Shown here one piece after another: positions 20,431 through 31,589 of a stretch of DNA of 64,000 nucleotides. The stretch lies in the NCBI GenBank assembly GCA_903632075.3, contig CAHIKZ030000028.1:412501-476500 (forward strand). Reading direction: 5' to 3'. The notes below the pieces were generated by a model. That model saw only the letters and a program-made list of their open reading frames with translations, did not search any database and had not been told where the DNA came from. Position 1 is the stretch's first letter. Each line of letters opens with the position of its first letter. The translations under genes and the position numbers were made by a program. The stretch comes from Acanthosepion pharaonis (Eukaryota > Mollusca > Cephalopoda > Sepiida > Sepiidae).

Positions 20431-21420
20431 CATCATTTTTCAAAACAAATTATAACAATGATGTAAAATCAATCATCATTATCTTACAAAAAATGTGTGA
20501 CATGCAGCAAGTAAATGTTTATGAATAAATTTTTTTTAGATTTATTTCTCTATAAATTGGTAAGTGATAAATATTACATTGTATTAGTTTTTAGAATGTT
20601 GTAAATATAAAATTATTCTTGTAAGTAAACAATCTAATAAATAATGTTTAATATTTTTGTTGTAAATTTGCAAAAACAAAAAATAAGTGTATAAATTCAT
20701 TTTCATCATATGTTTAGGTTTTTTAATTCTTATCATTGCTTTTTAAAACAAAAATTACTGAAGAGTGAGGGTAGTTTTTTAAAATAAAAGTGGTATCATG
20801 TTAAAAACCCTCCCTTTTGACACTCCATCTTATTGCAAGCACAAAGGTCCATGTTTGCTAAACTTTTTATAATATCAACCTTTTATATTCATGAATAAAA
20901 ATCAATCTTTGACAAGCTGAATCAATTTAGGAAGGGAAAGAAACTAAATATTTGTCAAAACCCAACATTGACATGAGATCATAATGTACTCATTGTGATC
21001 TGGATGCACTGTCAATATTTTGGTAGGTGCTTAAGAGCAGTTAACTTACAGTTGGGAGGTAATTTCTAATTATATATTTTTTTTATTGCATTGTAGCTAA
21101 CTTTTACCTACAGAGGGTGTAGAAAAGTTCTTAGCCCAACCAAGAAAACTTTACCTCGAAACATTTAAACTAAAAAAAGAAATAAAAAAGAACAACAAAA
21201 AATTGTTGTTGGTTGCCAACCCCGGGTTGAGCTGATTTCATTTAGTTTCATTTTCTTTATGCTTCCATGAGTTTTGCTATTAAATATCCCAAATTGTAAT
21301 AATAGAAGATCTGCCAAGAAAGATGAAATGTTGTAAGAACCTGGACATAAATTTACTGTGGATAATTTAATGATTAAAGCACTTTCTATACATTTTCACC
21401 TTAGCAAATTGCTTTCTCTT
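20431..21420. other. AT-rich sequence, nothing assigned
   Basis: No assignable feature in about 1 kb. Confidence 0.4.
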
Positions 21421-21429
21421 TTAATCAAA

Positions 21430-21612
21430 GTTGTATTTTTTTTTTTTAATCAAAATTATCTTAGATTCATTACGGTGGGCAATTAATGCATTGAGTGTGT
21501 TGTTTTATAAAAGATCTCTTTTGTGTTCATATAATCTTTTATTTAAATTTCTTGAGGTTTCTCCTATGTATTCCTTGTAGCAATTATTACAGGTGATAGA
21601 GTAAAAATATAT
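21430..21612 (-). pseudogene. PLE GIY-YIG endonuclease fragment
   Basis: The minus strand reads FYSITCNNCYKEYIGETSRN, then LNKRLYEHKRDLL, a stop, then NALIAHRNE. This is a close match to the GIY-YIG core of Penelope-like elements: Cys pair, YIG, Arg helix, His-Lys-Arg-Asp. One in-frame stop and loss of both ends show it is dead. It is more conserved than the copy at 7.3 kb and belongs to a different subfamily, nearer the one at 63.1 kb. Confidence 0.85.
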
Positions 21613-22029
21613 ATATCATTTTCCCATATACATTACATACATGCATGTAAAGTCCCATGCATATAGTGTGTGATGGACAGAGAATAAGTTTATAATAAAG
21701 ATTAGTAACAGTCAACAAATAAAGTTTACAAATGTCGTGGAACTGGTTTTCTACAGTTTAACCATCTCTTGGATTGATGCCAGTTGGTTTATATCATATC
21801 ACCCCAAGAACATTTGAGTGTCTTAGTAATTATTGCTGCAATTAAATGTCAGGAAGATAAGCTCTAAATCTCACAAAAACTGGGAGTCATGCCCTTTTAC
21901 ATTTTTGTTTAGTCTAAAAGAGATACATTTAGATATAAGCAAAAATTTGAAAATTTGAAAACAAAGACCATCTTACAAATTTTTCAAGGAAATTGCTATG
22001 AGATTTTTCCCCATGTTAGAAACAGAGAA

Positions 22030-22480
22030 AAGAGTGCTGAACATCAATGTAATATCAATCCTATCTATGGCACTGAATGCTGGACAATCTCCTCATAGAT
22101 GAAGAAGAGACTTGAGACAACATAGCTGTGGTCTTACAGAAGGATGCTGACAATACCATAGACAAAGAATGTGACCAATGAGAATGTTTTAAAGGAAAAT
22201 GGGAACAAAAAAGACACTTATACTTAGAATCAGAAAGAGGCAGTTGAAATTTCTGGGACAACATAATGAGGAAAGAGGGCTTGGAGAATTTGACTCACGT
22301 GATAAACTGAAGATAAGAGAAGCAAAAGGAAACATCGAGTAACATACCTAATGAGTTTGTGTATAAAAATGAACTAGGAAAGGGACAAACATTGTTTAGA
22401 GCTACAAAGAATAGGAAGTTGTGAAGAGCCATGATCGGCCACATTCTAAAATGGCATAGCACATGGAAGGAGTCTTCAAC
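22030..22480 (+). pseudogene. LINE (RTE-like) RT C-terminal fragment, copy 1
   Basis: The broken translation contains C-W-T/N-x-L, IMRKEGLENLT and RATKNRKL. This matches the conserved C-terminal block of RTE-type LINE polyproteins (L-Y-G-S-E-C-W-T, R-R-M-L, F-L-G-H-I-M-R-K-x-G-L-E-N-L). The end AGCCATGATCGGCCACATTC followed by AAATGGCA is the usual 3' end of this LINE. Several stops and shifts. Confidence 0.7.
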
Positions 22481-22519
22481 TGTTAGAGAATAAAATCTCT
22501 TCAATCAAGAGAGAAAACT

Positions 22520-23110
22520 TTTTGTTCAAAGTAATATTGAAATCCAATCACGCATTGGACTAGTAAAAGATGCCTTCCAAAAAACTAAGCAAAGAGCTGA
22601 GAAACAGAAAAATTTTGTTAGAAACAAAGAAAAGAGCACTGGATTTCTATGTGATATTCATCCTCTTATATGGCAGTAAATGTTCAAATGATCTGCCCAT
22701 GGATGAAGAGAAAACTGGAGGCAACAGAAATGTGGTTCTACAGAAGGATACTGAGAATTCCATGAACAGTGAGTAAGCAACTAGGAAGTCTTAAAAAAAT
22801 GACAACAAAAAGACCATCTATGTTTAGAATCAGGAAGATATGGCTGAAATTTCTTGGATATATAATGAGGAATGAGGGATTAGAAAACTTAACCCTCACA
22901 AGGCATAATAAGGGCAAGAGAGACAGGGGAAGACAGCAAGCCATCTAACCGACAAGCTTGTGTGAACGGATAGTGGAACAGGGGTAGGAATATTAGGAAA
23001 AGGAGAAAAATTAAGAGCCACAAGGGATATAAAGTTTAGGAGATCGACGACAGCTCATGTCCTCTGTGCAGCACATACAAAAAGAAGAATGAATAGGGAG
23101 AGGCAAGAAG
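22520..23110 (+). pseudogene. LINE (RTE-like) RT C-terminal fragment, copy 2
   Basis: It starts EIQSRIGLVKDAFQK, shifts frame, then reads LSKELRNRKILLETKKRAL (22576-22632) and ILLYGSKCS. A decayed R-R-M-L/F-L-G-H region follows, with an end near 23100 related to copy 1. Two same-strand copies sit about 500 bp apart, either nested insertions or a local duplication. Confidence 0.7.
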
Positions 23111-23442
23111 TATGTGTAAAGTGTCAGATAAACCAGGATTTAAACTTTTTTCTGATAAGGCGCAACATGGGGGGGAAGAGATATGGGGTTAATCAAATCT
23201 AACATGGTAGGTCACGAGTAGTATAAACTCTAGATAAGTAAATACTGAAAGTGCTGAAAATTCATTATCTATCTTTACTTATGATTATACTAAGAGAATC
23301 TAATATTCTATATTTTCAGACATTATAAAAATATGGAGCACCAGCTTACAAGATATAATGCATTTTATTTTCCCAGTTAAGCAAGGATAATGAATATAAT
23401 ATAATAAATAATATGGAAGATATGTTATACAAATAACATATA

Positions 23443-24141
23443 CAGGTTGAGTATTCTTTATCTGAAATTCCCAAATCTCCAAAATCCGAAAGTTTTTCAG
23501 GTGCTGGCATGACTAACTACAAATGGAGAATTTCAGAAAGCACTAGTAAAGTTCCTAATGGATGTACAGCTGTTGTAAGTGATCTCATTTGCCCCAGCCC
23601 AGCTATGTAGTCTATGTTGGCAGCAGTTTTTTGGGTTAGTGATCGTCACAGCAAAACCTTCATTCATGGATTACTTACTAGGTGTTTTGTGCTTAGTAAA
23701 GATATTTTTCAAAAGGTCAAAAATTCCCACATTTATGTATTTTTGTAAGTAGTGATCATGTTTTTTGTACATGTACAGAAAGTACAAAACATTATTTTTG
23801 CATATTATTACATCTTAATTTCACTACATAAAAGTCCATGCGAGCATTACAAGATTAGTGTCATTACCTTTATCTGTATGCACACAAAATTTGTTAAATT
23901 TTATATAAAACTATTTTCCGGTTATATGTTTTTTTTATGAAACTACCTTTAGGGTATATGTATAAGCTGTGTTATGAAGTGAAAAGGGATATCATGTTTA
24001 TGCTTAGGTTCTATTCCCAAGCTGCTTCATTTTATACACGCTATATACAAATTAAATAGCCTGTCTTCCCAAACCCGAAAGAATCTGAAAACCAAAGAAC
24101 TTCCAGTACCAAGAATTTTCAGATAAAGGATCCTCAACCTA
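23443..24141. mobile_element. Tigger/pogo-like non-autonomous DNA transposon
   Basis: The left end CAGGTTGAGTATTCTTTATC and the right end (inverted TAGGTTGAGGATCCTTTATC) are TIRs that continue for about 60 bp with diverged match (CTGAAA, CCGAAAG). TA dinucleotides flank both ends (23441-23442 and 24142-24143), as expected for Tc1/mariner-superfamily insertion. The TIR consensus resembles Tigger-type elements known from vertebrates. The interior has no recognised transposase. Confidence 0.75.
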
Positions 24142-24686
24142 TAAATAATGATGACTCCAGAAATTCAGACAGAAATTTAAATGGACTTGACAATGAATTG
24201 CTGATGCTTTTATATTCTTGTATAATCAACACACATCAATAGACAAGTTAAAAAAAAATAAAGAGAAGACCTCTCACCCCAGACTGCTGTCATCTCTGAT
24301 GGCCTGACTCATGTCAATCTGAGTACAAGCAATTTGTAAATCATCATGGAACAAGATAAGACAGGATTGTCAAGGATAAACAAAGCTAGAGAGGAAACAC
24401 TGCTTTTAGTGATGAAACTGGTATATGAATCTACAAGTGGCTGCTTATCAGCCAAACCAAGAAAATTACTGCAAATCTTTTCATCAGTGGTAATGTCAGA
24501 TAATCTTGCAAACAAAACTATTGCAGATAACTTGTTCATTTGGATCTTTTCAAAGCTCCTTTCACAAATGAAGTGGATTTTTTTTTTATATTGGACATTT
24601 TGATTTACAACTGCATTTAGGTTTTAGTTTAGCATAGGTGATTTAGAGTTAAGTGATTTAAAAACAATATTTTGAATAAGTCTTCT

Positions 24687-24690
<4 letters not shown>

Positions 24691-24754
<64 letters not shown>
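24691..24754. repeat. (AT)n microsatellite
   Basis: Long uninterrupted dinucleotide run. Confidence 0.95.
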
Positions 24755-24759
<5 letters not shown>

Positions 24760-24789
24760 GTTCAAGAAAGACATTTGTGTCACTACCAC

Positions 24790-24960
24790 ACAAAAAGACA
24801 ATGTTTAACATTGAAAAACACAAGAAAAATTAATTCATTTTAATAATATGTGGAAATATCCACTCTTCGCCTGAAGAAGGTTGTGAAACCCAAAACACTT
24901 GTTGCAAAATTATGGAAAATAAAGCATAATATATATTTAAAAAAGAAAATCCACATTACA
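24790..24960 (+). mobile_element. Retroelement 3' end with hammerhead-like motif
   Basis: CTGAAGA (24871-24877), one A, GGTT-GTGA-AACC hairpin (24879-24890), then CAAAAC. The hairpin is perfect, although its sequence differs from the other families. Upstream at about 24798 is AATGTTTAACATT, partner of the hairpin near 5130. The coding part is absent. Confidence 0.5.
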
Positions 24961-25044
24961 ACCAAAAAAGTTTGCGATTTCTCTATTCTTTTTAATATAT
25001 ACACTTTTCTCTCATTGGAACAACTATAACTTCTTTCTTCTTTC

Positions 25045-25425
25045 TGGTAATGGCTGGCCACTCATATCCTAGTATGTCTGTCTGCTAAGCCAGCTAGCCA
25101 ATCCATATTGCAAACGCCTGCTCAGGCACATTTGTTAGTTTAACACCCACAGAGCCCACCTGTGGTTTATACTGCAATTATACTGAGCAGACCTTAGTTA
25201 CAGTTTCTGGGAGAGAGCACTTTATTTGATGTGATCAACAGTCTGAAAAAAAGCCAGTTTGCTCAAACCCATGATCAAGATGACTTGTGACTTCATGCTA
25301 ACTCAACTGTTGACAGCTCCCAAATAGTTCCATTAACCCAATTTCACTCAAAAGGCTTGGGTCAGCCTGTGGTATGGTTTTCAGGCACTTTCCAAAGCTG
25401 CAGCAGTAATATTATGACCCACCAG
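25045..25425 (-). mobile_element. Long tRNA-like SINE, head missing
   Basis: Matches 13361-13700 on the minus strand: TGGGCTCTGTGGGTG, AACTAAGGTCTGCTCAG, AAACCATACCACAGGCTG. It lacks the tRNA-like head. This end is not beside (AT)n but beside TTTCTTCTTTCTGG. Confidence 0.75.
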
Positions 25426-25774
25426 ATTATTGCAGGGTTTTATTGTAATTTCTTAGACAAGACTTAGTTTGAGTGACAGTGGTCACAAACAAGAAGCTTT
25501 AAGCTAAAGAGTTTATTTATACAAGATAAGATAATGCACTTTTACATTCTGCAAAGATGATTATTGCCCTCAACTTCACCTTGCTAGAAAAGCTTTCAAA
25601 GATAAAATTAATGCAGTGGTCTTCCAATAGTTATCCAATAGAAAATATTGATCTATCATTGATAAAAGATATATGTCACCTTACATCAATCTAAAACTAT
25701 CCCTCAGAAACTTTTATTAAAAATAAAAATAAATTAAAAACATATAAATTTGTAAACCAAATTCCTTTGTAACT

Positions 25775-25830
25775 GGAGATGTGACCTGATGAACAAGGAA
25801 AATATATTTTCTGTGAAATTAAATTATAGT
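25775..25830 (+). ncRNA. Hammerhead-like motif with long stem
   Basis: CTGATGA (25786-25792), then a hairpin in which ACA..GAAAAT pairs with ATTTTCTGT (25793-25814), then GAAAT. The longer stem sets it apart from the other families. No flanking element could be defined. Confidence 0.35.
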
Positions 25831-25948
25831 CATGGAATATTAAGGTTGTCTGATTTTTAATTTAATTAATTAATATTTGCTCTGTTATTATATTGGTTTA
25901 CATCCTCTTTGGAATTATCCATATAGATTACCAAACCCTTCATTACCT

Positions 25949-25950
<2 letters not shown>

Positions 25951-25979
<29 letters not shown>
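25951..25979. repeat. (AT)n microsatellite
   Basis: Dinucleotide run. Confidence 0.95.
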
Positions 25980-26377
25980 GGAAAACAATATTCATTCAAT
26001 GGAAAACATTGATCTATCATTGAAAAAAAAATATGGAAGCAGTGTTAAAAATAATTTTATAAAGTTGTATGGAATATTGTGTTAATGAAACAGGAGTTTC
26101 TAAGGCCTCTATCTTTTGGATTTATTTATGAATAAAAATTAATGTTGCTCTTTGTTTGCATAATAAAACCTGACATCCCTAAAACAAATAATTGTCAATA
26201 TTTTTTTATGGGGATAGATAATAAATGCCAAAATTTGTATTACTCATAAGTATAACATGAAGCTTTTACCAACATTGGTTGGTCAATATCAATTTTATTG
26301 AGAAACATTGATTTGCATAATGGAAACTGATATTTTGTATCTGTTAGTATAACACACAGAAATTTCCTATTCTTTAC

Positions 26378-26690
26378 ACTATTTACATCTGGATGATTGT
26401 CCTCATCTTCATGGTTGTGATCACAATGTTTCGACTGTTATACTCTCCAGTCTGCATCAGGTAACTAGACTGAACCCATTATTTAATCTATACAGGTAAA
26501 CAGTTCTCATTCCACTGCCCATGTCTAAGAATATCTTGTCTGGTTCTTATTTTTAGTACTACTCAGTTATTGCTCACCCTGTTTCCACTGCGTCCAATTA
26601 CACACTACCTGGACCAGAGATTGAAATCACAATTGCAATGTCACCAAATTCACAAACCAAGAGTAGGCTATTGTGCCTTGTTCATGTAAG
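26378..26690 (-). mobile_element. tRNA-like SINE with hammerhead-like tail, full order
   Basis: On the minus strand: head AATAGCCTACTCTTGG ... AATTTGGTGACATTG, body GGAAACAGGGTGAGC, then tail. The tail motif at 26424-26460 is CTGATGC, A, GACT hairpin AGTC, GAAAC. The GACT/AGTC pair replaces GGCC/GGCC of the 2.2-kb copy at both paired sites. This single-orientation copy shows the normal head-body-tail order of the family. Confidence 0.75.
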
Positions 26691-26699
26691 AATATCTAT

Positions 26700-27300
26700 T
26701 GAGGCAATAGCAACAGAAAGCTGTTACCCTGATTGTCAGTCTGGACAGGGTCTAATCATTTTTCATTTGGAATCTGTAGTGAACAATCAGACAACCTCAC
26801 ACAAATGGGTGAGTGTCTGGTGAGGTGAGAAAAGGCCAACTTGTCAGAACGTTAAAAATAAAACACATGAGAAACCAACTTATAGATTCTATTGAAGTGA
26901 TTCATAAAATTCTTTTTTGTTTAAATTTCTTTTTCAGCTGCACTTAAAACAGCGTAATTATAATATCACTTGAACTATCAAACAGAAGAAATTATAAGTT
27001 GCCTTCATCTTTCAAAAATAAAAATAGCAACTATTTTCATGAATTGGCAAATCATGACAGAATAACATTCATTCACATTTCACCTGAATTTAAAATATAT
27101 TTACATTGTGATATAAATTATTCAAATCTCTTTGACATCCTCCACATAAAATGTCCATTTGAACATTATTCAAAGTTTTATCAGATGAACATCTTCCCTC
27201 CAAAAACAGTCTAATGATGATGTTTAATTGTAAACTGACACAATTTAGGGAAAGTTAAGGAAACTAAAAAAAACAGAAATTACTTTATTTTACCAATAAT
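26700..27300. other. Unassigned AT-rich sequence
   Basis: No feature recognised. Confidence 0.4.
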
Positions 27301-27310
27301 CACTCATCTA

Positions 27311-27490
27311 TGCTGAAAACACAAGTTCTTGTTCAACCACCAAAGTTAAGCAGTGGGGAGCCCAGTCAATACTTAGATGGGCAACCACTTGGAAACACTG
27401 GGTATTGTAAGCAACCCCTGGAATATGTTTTGGCATTAAATAACTCATGAAAGGGTTTATAAACCATAAAGAAACAAATCAATCAACACT
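27311..27490 (+). mobile_element. 5S rRNA-headed SINE, short form
   Basis: 27311-27413 aligns to 5S rRNA. It holds the A-box region (AAAGTTAAGCAGTGG) and C-box region (CAATACTTAGATGGGCAACC) of the internal pol III control region, and ends TATTGTAAGC. It joins directly to the SINE tail (ATGTTTTGGCATTAAATAA, then TTTATAAACCATAAAG) without the tRNA-like middle seen at 37170. A retroposed SINE copy, not a 5S gene. Confidence 0.8.
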
Positions 27491-27577
27491 TATAATAACA
27501 CTTATCTGATTGGATATTTTTCATGCTTTATATTATTGACAAAATTAAATTGCTCACTCGCTGGCTGAGTATAATTT

Positions 27578-27590
27578 TTTTTTTTTTTTG
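27578..27590. repeat. poly-T run
   Basis: Short homopolymer. Confidence 0.8.
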
Positions 27591-27627
27591 CCTTTCGTAA
27601 GAGTAATAAGTTACATAGCAAAATTGT

Positions 27628-27633
<6 letters not shown>

Positions 27634-27680
<47 letters not shown>
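27634..27680. repeat. (AT)n microsatellite
   Basis: Long dinucleotide run. It produces Tyr-Ile open frames on both strands. Confidence 0.95.
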
Positions 27681-27683
<3 letters not shown>

Positions 27684-27699
27684 CTGGAGGGCTTAATCT

Positions 27700-28480
27700 A
27701 TAGCAATATATTAAAAAAACACACACACACAGACACAATTATCTCTGGTAGCAATGCTTACCATATATATCCATGCATAGTGTGAGTTTTTCTGATCAGA
27801 TTTTTTATGCAAAAATAGGGGTTTGCAGTATACACAGGTAATTTTTTTGAAGAGGTTAAAAATCATCCATTTTTGGTGACCAGTTGAATTGTATACAGGT
27901 AATTTTTCCTGTAGTGGTTAAAATTCATGCAAAACAATTCAGGGGTCACACTATAGGGTGTTCTAAAACTCCGAAATTATAAGAATTCAAACCCATGATC
28001 CAGATCTAAGAAAGCCTTTAACATCTCAACTTAAACAGATTCTATTAGGGAAAAGTTTTTCTGTTTGATATTATTCAAAGGAAATGCTTTATTCAAATTG
28101 CTAGAACATGTGCAAACTGATAGTGTAGCAATGCTACAGTGAGCAATTGGCTCTTTTGAAAGACATATTGGATGAAAAAAGATCTTTTTCTAGGCATAAA
28201 AGACATTGGTGATTTTGCTGCACAAAAAGTCTTAGCCTCACATTGTAAATATGACACAGTAATGTTGTAGCTGGGGTGAGTAGTTCTACATACCCCATAT
28301 TCTCCATATATACAATATATATACACTCGAAAAACTTAAATTTGGTTGTGGAAGGTAAGTGTGAATTTGTAAACAATGACTATTACTACTAACATTATAA
28401 GACTCTTCCCCTTCCCTGAATTGAGCTCTCTCAGTCACTGGTGTGTTTATTCACAGATTAAGTACATAAAAATTTGCTTT
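27700..28480. other. Unassigned sequence with a two-copy short repeat
   Basis: GTATACACAGGTAATTTTT (near 27829) and GTATACAGGTAATTTTTCC (near 27891) mark two diverged units of about 62 bp. No coding sequence or family was recognised in the rest. Confidence 0.4.
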
Positions 28481-28621
28481 TCTTTCAACCATATGCTGAT
28501 AGCTTAGGGGAAAAATCTCCAACTGTTGCCAAATCAGTCGGGTTTCGATCCCAGCTTGAAGCAATCAGATGTCCAGCCACACTGATGAGCTGTGATACAG
28601 CAAAACAATCTGTCTGTGGAT

Positions 28622-28622
<1 letters not shown>

Positions 28623-28656
<34 letters not shown>
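28623..28656. repeat. (AT)n microsatellite at a PLE terminus
   Basis: Dinucleotide run abutting the PLE 3' end at 28657. Confidence 0.95.
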
Positions 28657-28657
<1 letters not shown>

Positions 28658-28880
28658 CGTATTTGGGCGTCAGTCCTTCTTTTATACAAGTTTCATTAAA
28701 AACAACTGACAAGATACTATGATTAAGTTTTTTATTTAATTTTTCTTGGTTTTTATAATTTTCTTTTCTGAACATAAAATATGTAGATATTGTCCAAATG
28801 TTCTGTATGTACAAGCACTTTCATCTATACTTTTAGCTATTATCAAGGATGATTTTATTTTTACTTTTAACTGAATGTAT
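28657..28880 (-). mobile_element. PLE 3' end with hammerhead-like motif
   Basis: It begins TTGCGTATTTGGGCGTCAGT next to (AT)n. The minus strand carries SILSVVFNETCIKEGL, the same block as at 8.1 and 15.3 kb. The motif (minus, about 28819-28846) reads TTGATAA, T, AGCT hairpin AGAT, GAAAG; one stem pair is lost relative to GGCT/AGCC at 8012. Coding sequence is absent. Confidence 0.7.
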
Positions 28881-29149
28881 GGATTGATGATCAAAAAGTT
28901 TTATGGGCCACAGATTCACTCTCCAAATTATCTGAATGTACATTCTTTGAAATAACTGGAAGTCAAACCCAGGACTGTTTCAAAAGTTCTTTCAGAGGTA
29001 AATCTCTGCCAGTTTTAATTCTTTGCTGAATTTCTAATGGACATCTCAACTTTAACTAAGTTAAAATTTAGGAACTTTTATTTTTTTTTTTTATAGGAGT
29101 AGATAGGCTTTCCTATCACCCAGTCTATATACCTCCCCCTTTTCTTGAA

Positions 29150-29400
29150 CAGGAGTAGAGGCTCATCCCTAGCTTCCTGTTTAAGAAGGGGTTCCCGCTT
29201 CCTTTCCTTTTTCCTTTGCTGTCATGAATTTTTTGTGATATGTGTAGATGGTAGCAATGTTGGCAGTTTTCTGGTTCCTGACTGGTAGTAGCCTGAACTC
29301 TTGCGTAGCATCTAGAGAGGCTGCTCTGAGCTGTTCATCACCCAGAACGATACCAAATTCTAGGAGGATAGAACCATGAAGCAGGCTCAAAGATAGTCAA
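29150..29400 (-). pseudogene. Possible Ty3/gypsy gag remnant
   Basis: The minus-strand frame (29181-29390) reads LEFGIVLGDEQLRAASLDA. It resembles the 'RDRIVLG...D..LRE.LL' block in the C-terminal half of gypsy-type Gag proteins. Other Gag landmarks are not evident. Tentative. Confidence 0.35.
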
Positions 29401-29516
29401 ATGTAGTGGAACCTAATAGCACATATGTGGCTGAATTAATCTATATACAAATATCTAAATATTGCCATATAGAAAACTCCATGAAATTTTGTTATAACCT
29501 AATATATAAAATATAG

Positions 29517-29682
29517 TTTTAAGGTATGCAATATTTATGGGTTAAAGTACTCAATATCAGGGACACAGCGTAAATATCAAAGTGGACATTGAAGTCAACA
29601 CCCAGAGGCAACAGTTTGTTTTATGCTAAATGCAATCATCAGGCCATGGTGTTGCATATGATGTTGTTGACTTCAATGTCCA
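29517..29682 (-). mobile_element. Compact repeat with hammerhead-like motif, copy 1
   Basis: The plus-strand left part has ATATTTATGGGTTAAAG and ACTCAATATCAGGG. AGTGGACATTGAAGTCAACA (29581-29600) recurs inverted near 29664-29682, framing the centre. The minus motif at 29612-29642 is CTGATGA, T, TGC-loop-GCA, then AAAAC and ACTGTT. Copies at 40730, 43755 and 62580. The right end meets (AT)n. Confidence 0.65.
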
Positions 29683-29703
29683 CTATATATATATATATAT
29701 ATA

Positions 29704-29827
29704 GTATGGTTGGCTGCTTGTTTCTGAGTATGCCTGTCTGCTAAGTACGTAGTGGATTTGACTGGAATTTGAACTCGTCTCCCTGATTCCTCAATCTGAG
29801 CCAATATCCACTACTCCACCATGCCTC

Positions 29828-29829
<2 letters not shown>
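29704..29829 (-). mobile_element. Chimera of two SINE pieces between (AT)n runs
   Basis: 29704-29745 matches the 3' end of the long SINE (compare 25045-25085). 29746-29829 matches the head of the common SINE (GTGGAGTAGTGGATATTGGC on the minus strand). Both are minus-strand and both outer ends are (AT)n, so template switching or nested insertion is likely. Confidence 0.65.

Positions 29830-29830
<1 letters not shown>

Positions 29831-29870
<40 letters not shown>
29831..29870. repeat. (AT)n microsatellite
   Basis: Dinucleotide run between the SINE chimera and an LTR-like start. Confidence 0.95.
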
Positions 29871-29873
<3 letters not shown>

Positions 29874-29990
29874 TTGGATTGATGTGAGTTTGTGACCCTG
29901 GGTTTCATGCTCTCTGCGATCGTCAGACAAACTATCTGACTAAATATGTTAGCTCTATCACTGATATTGAGCACTTTCCAATATGTACTG
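29871..29990 (+). mobile_element. LTR-like repeat start
   Basis: GGATTGATGTGAGTTTGTGA and CCCTGGGTTTCA match the start of the repeat at 42340-42583. The right part differs. It contains a GTCAGA...TCTGAC hairpin. Fragment only. Confidence 0.5.
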
Positions 29991-30030
29991 TGCATATATA
30001 ATATATAAATAATATATATAAAATTGCATG

Positions 30031-30036
<6 letters not shown>

Positions 30037-30103
<67 letters not shown>
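30037..30103. repeat. (AT)n microsatellite
   Basis: Long dinucleotide run. Confidence 0.95.
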
Positions 30104-30105
<2 letters not shown>

Positions 30106-30401
30106 TAATGAAGTTTTTTCTGACCCAGTATTTTGATCATTGAATACTGATGCTATGAATTTATATAATTTTTTTTAAAAAGATGTAAAACTGAAAATGG
30201 CCCACTATTTATTTCTCAACTCCAACATTAAATAGTTGAATTCAACTTTTGACAATTTTTTCATGTAATCAGTACTTTTAGATTTTTGTAAAATCCATGA
30301 TGTTCACATAACAGAAACTAACTAAAACTAAAGGACTTGCTACCACTTGTAGGAACATGTTTGTCTTTAACTACTCACCATATTATTTTTTCAGCTTTAG
30401 A

Positions 30402-30485
30402 GAGAGAGAGTGAGAGAGAGTGAGTGAGAGTGTGAGCGAGAATGAGTGAGAGTATGACAGAGAGAGAGATAGAGAGAAAGAGAAA
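30402..30485. repeat. (GA)n/GAGT-type repeat
   Basis: Degenerate GAGAGA/GAGTGA tract. Confidence 0.9.
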
Positions 30486-31585
30486 GTACCAAGATGAAAA
30501 ATGAGAAAGAATCTAGTCCCATTATCATTCTCCTCTTTTCAGATCCTGACACAAAGCCACCAATCTACATTCAGTTTGGACAATGTCCACTTGATCTGCT
30601 GACCCTCTTGTGTCCTGCATTTTCCTGTTTATTATTATTTCAGCCTTTCTCTAATTGCTGTCCAGTTTTAGGGCCCTAGACATTTTCCTCTGATCTAGCC
30701 AGTTCAACATTTTAAGAGGGGCAGTGGGGGAAAAATAGCCACAATGAATAATTTTTGTGTCATAACCAAAATATGGTCCACTTGAACCTTGTAAAATATA
30801 GAAATGAAGCAAACTGTTCATAGTCAAGGCTAGAAAGATTGAATTTTTATTTTTAAAAATCTGACATAATATCACAAACTGTAAAATTAACATTTTATTT
30901 AGTAACTTTACAAAATTAACTTGATGATTTATTCAATCTGTTATCCTCATTTTTTCATTTTGGATATTGTTTAACATATTTCTGTTGGTTATTTCTTTGC
31001 TCTTCATCAGATGAGAATGAAACTTGATAGCCTTTAGCAGTCATTTAAAACTAAAATTTTGTTATAGGCTACAAAGGTTTTGCCTTTTCATCTTCATAAT
31101 ATAATAATATAATATATATTATATGCCAATTTCAGCATTTTTTTTAGTCTAAGAGTCTGATCTTAGTAATGGTATAATAAAAATCTCGTTTAATATCTCC
31201 CCGTAATATTTAGGTATATTCTGACTTTATATAAAACCTAGCCACCATAGTACTATCAAAATGAGAAATTGAAGACCTTTAATCAAATAAGCAATTTGCA
31301 AAGAAAATTAAAATATTTGATCTGGTCTACATACACAGAAAAGTCACAATGCCTTGAAAAGTTGTACTTCTTACTAAATTTCAGCTTCCTAGATGCAAAA
31401 ATTGAGACATATGTGGTATGATAATTTAATTCTCTGAATGACTGCATCATGTTGCTGAGTAAGGCAAGCATTTTAACTGAGCATATTAAGACATGTTTCA
31501 AGTTCCACTTTCTCGAGCTGCAGACCACAGGAGTCATTCATTGCTTAGCAGTAGGGGAAGTTATACATGTTCAAGTTATACTTTT
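30486..31585. other. Unassigned AT-rich sequence
   Basis: No gene recognised. Near 31008-31030, CATCAGATGAG followed by AATGAAAC is a possible degenerate inverted hammerhead-like relic; not called. Confidence 0.35.
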
Positions 31586-31589
31586 AGCA

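Noticed and set aside
28134..28376. Overlapping minus-strand frames of about 80 codons
   Set aside because: Two overlapping frames of one strand with no family motif. Likely chance.
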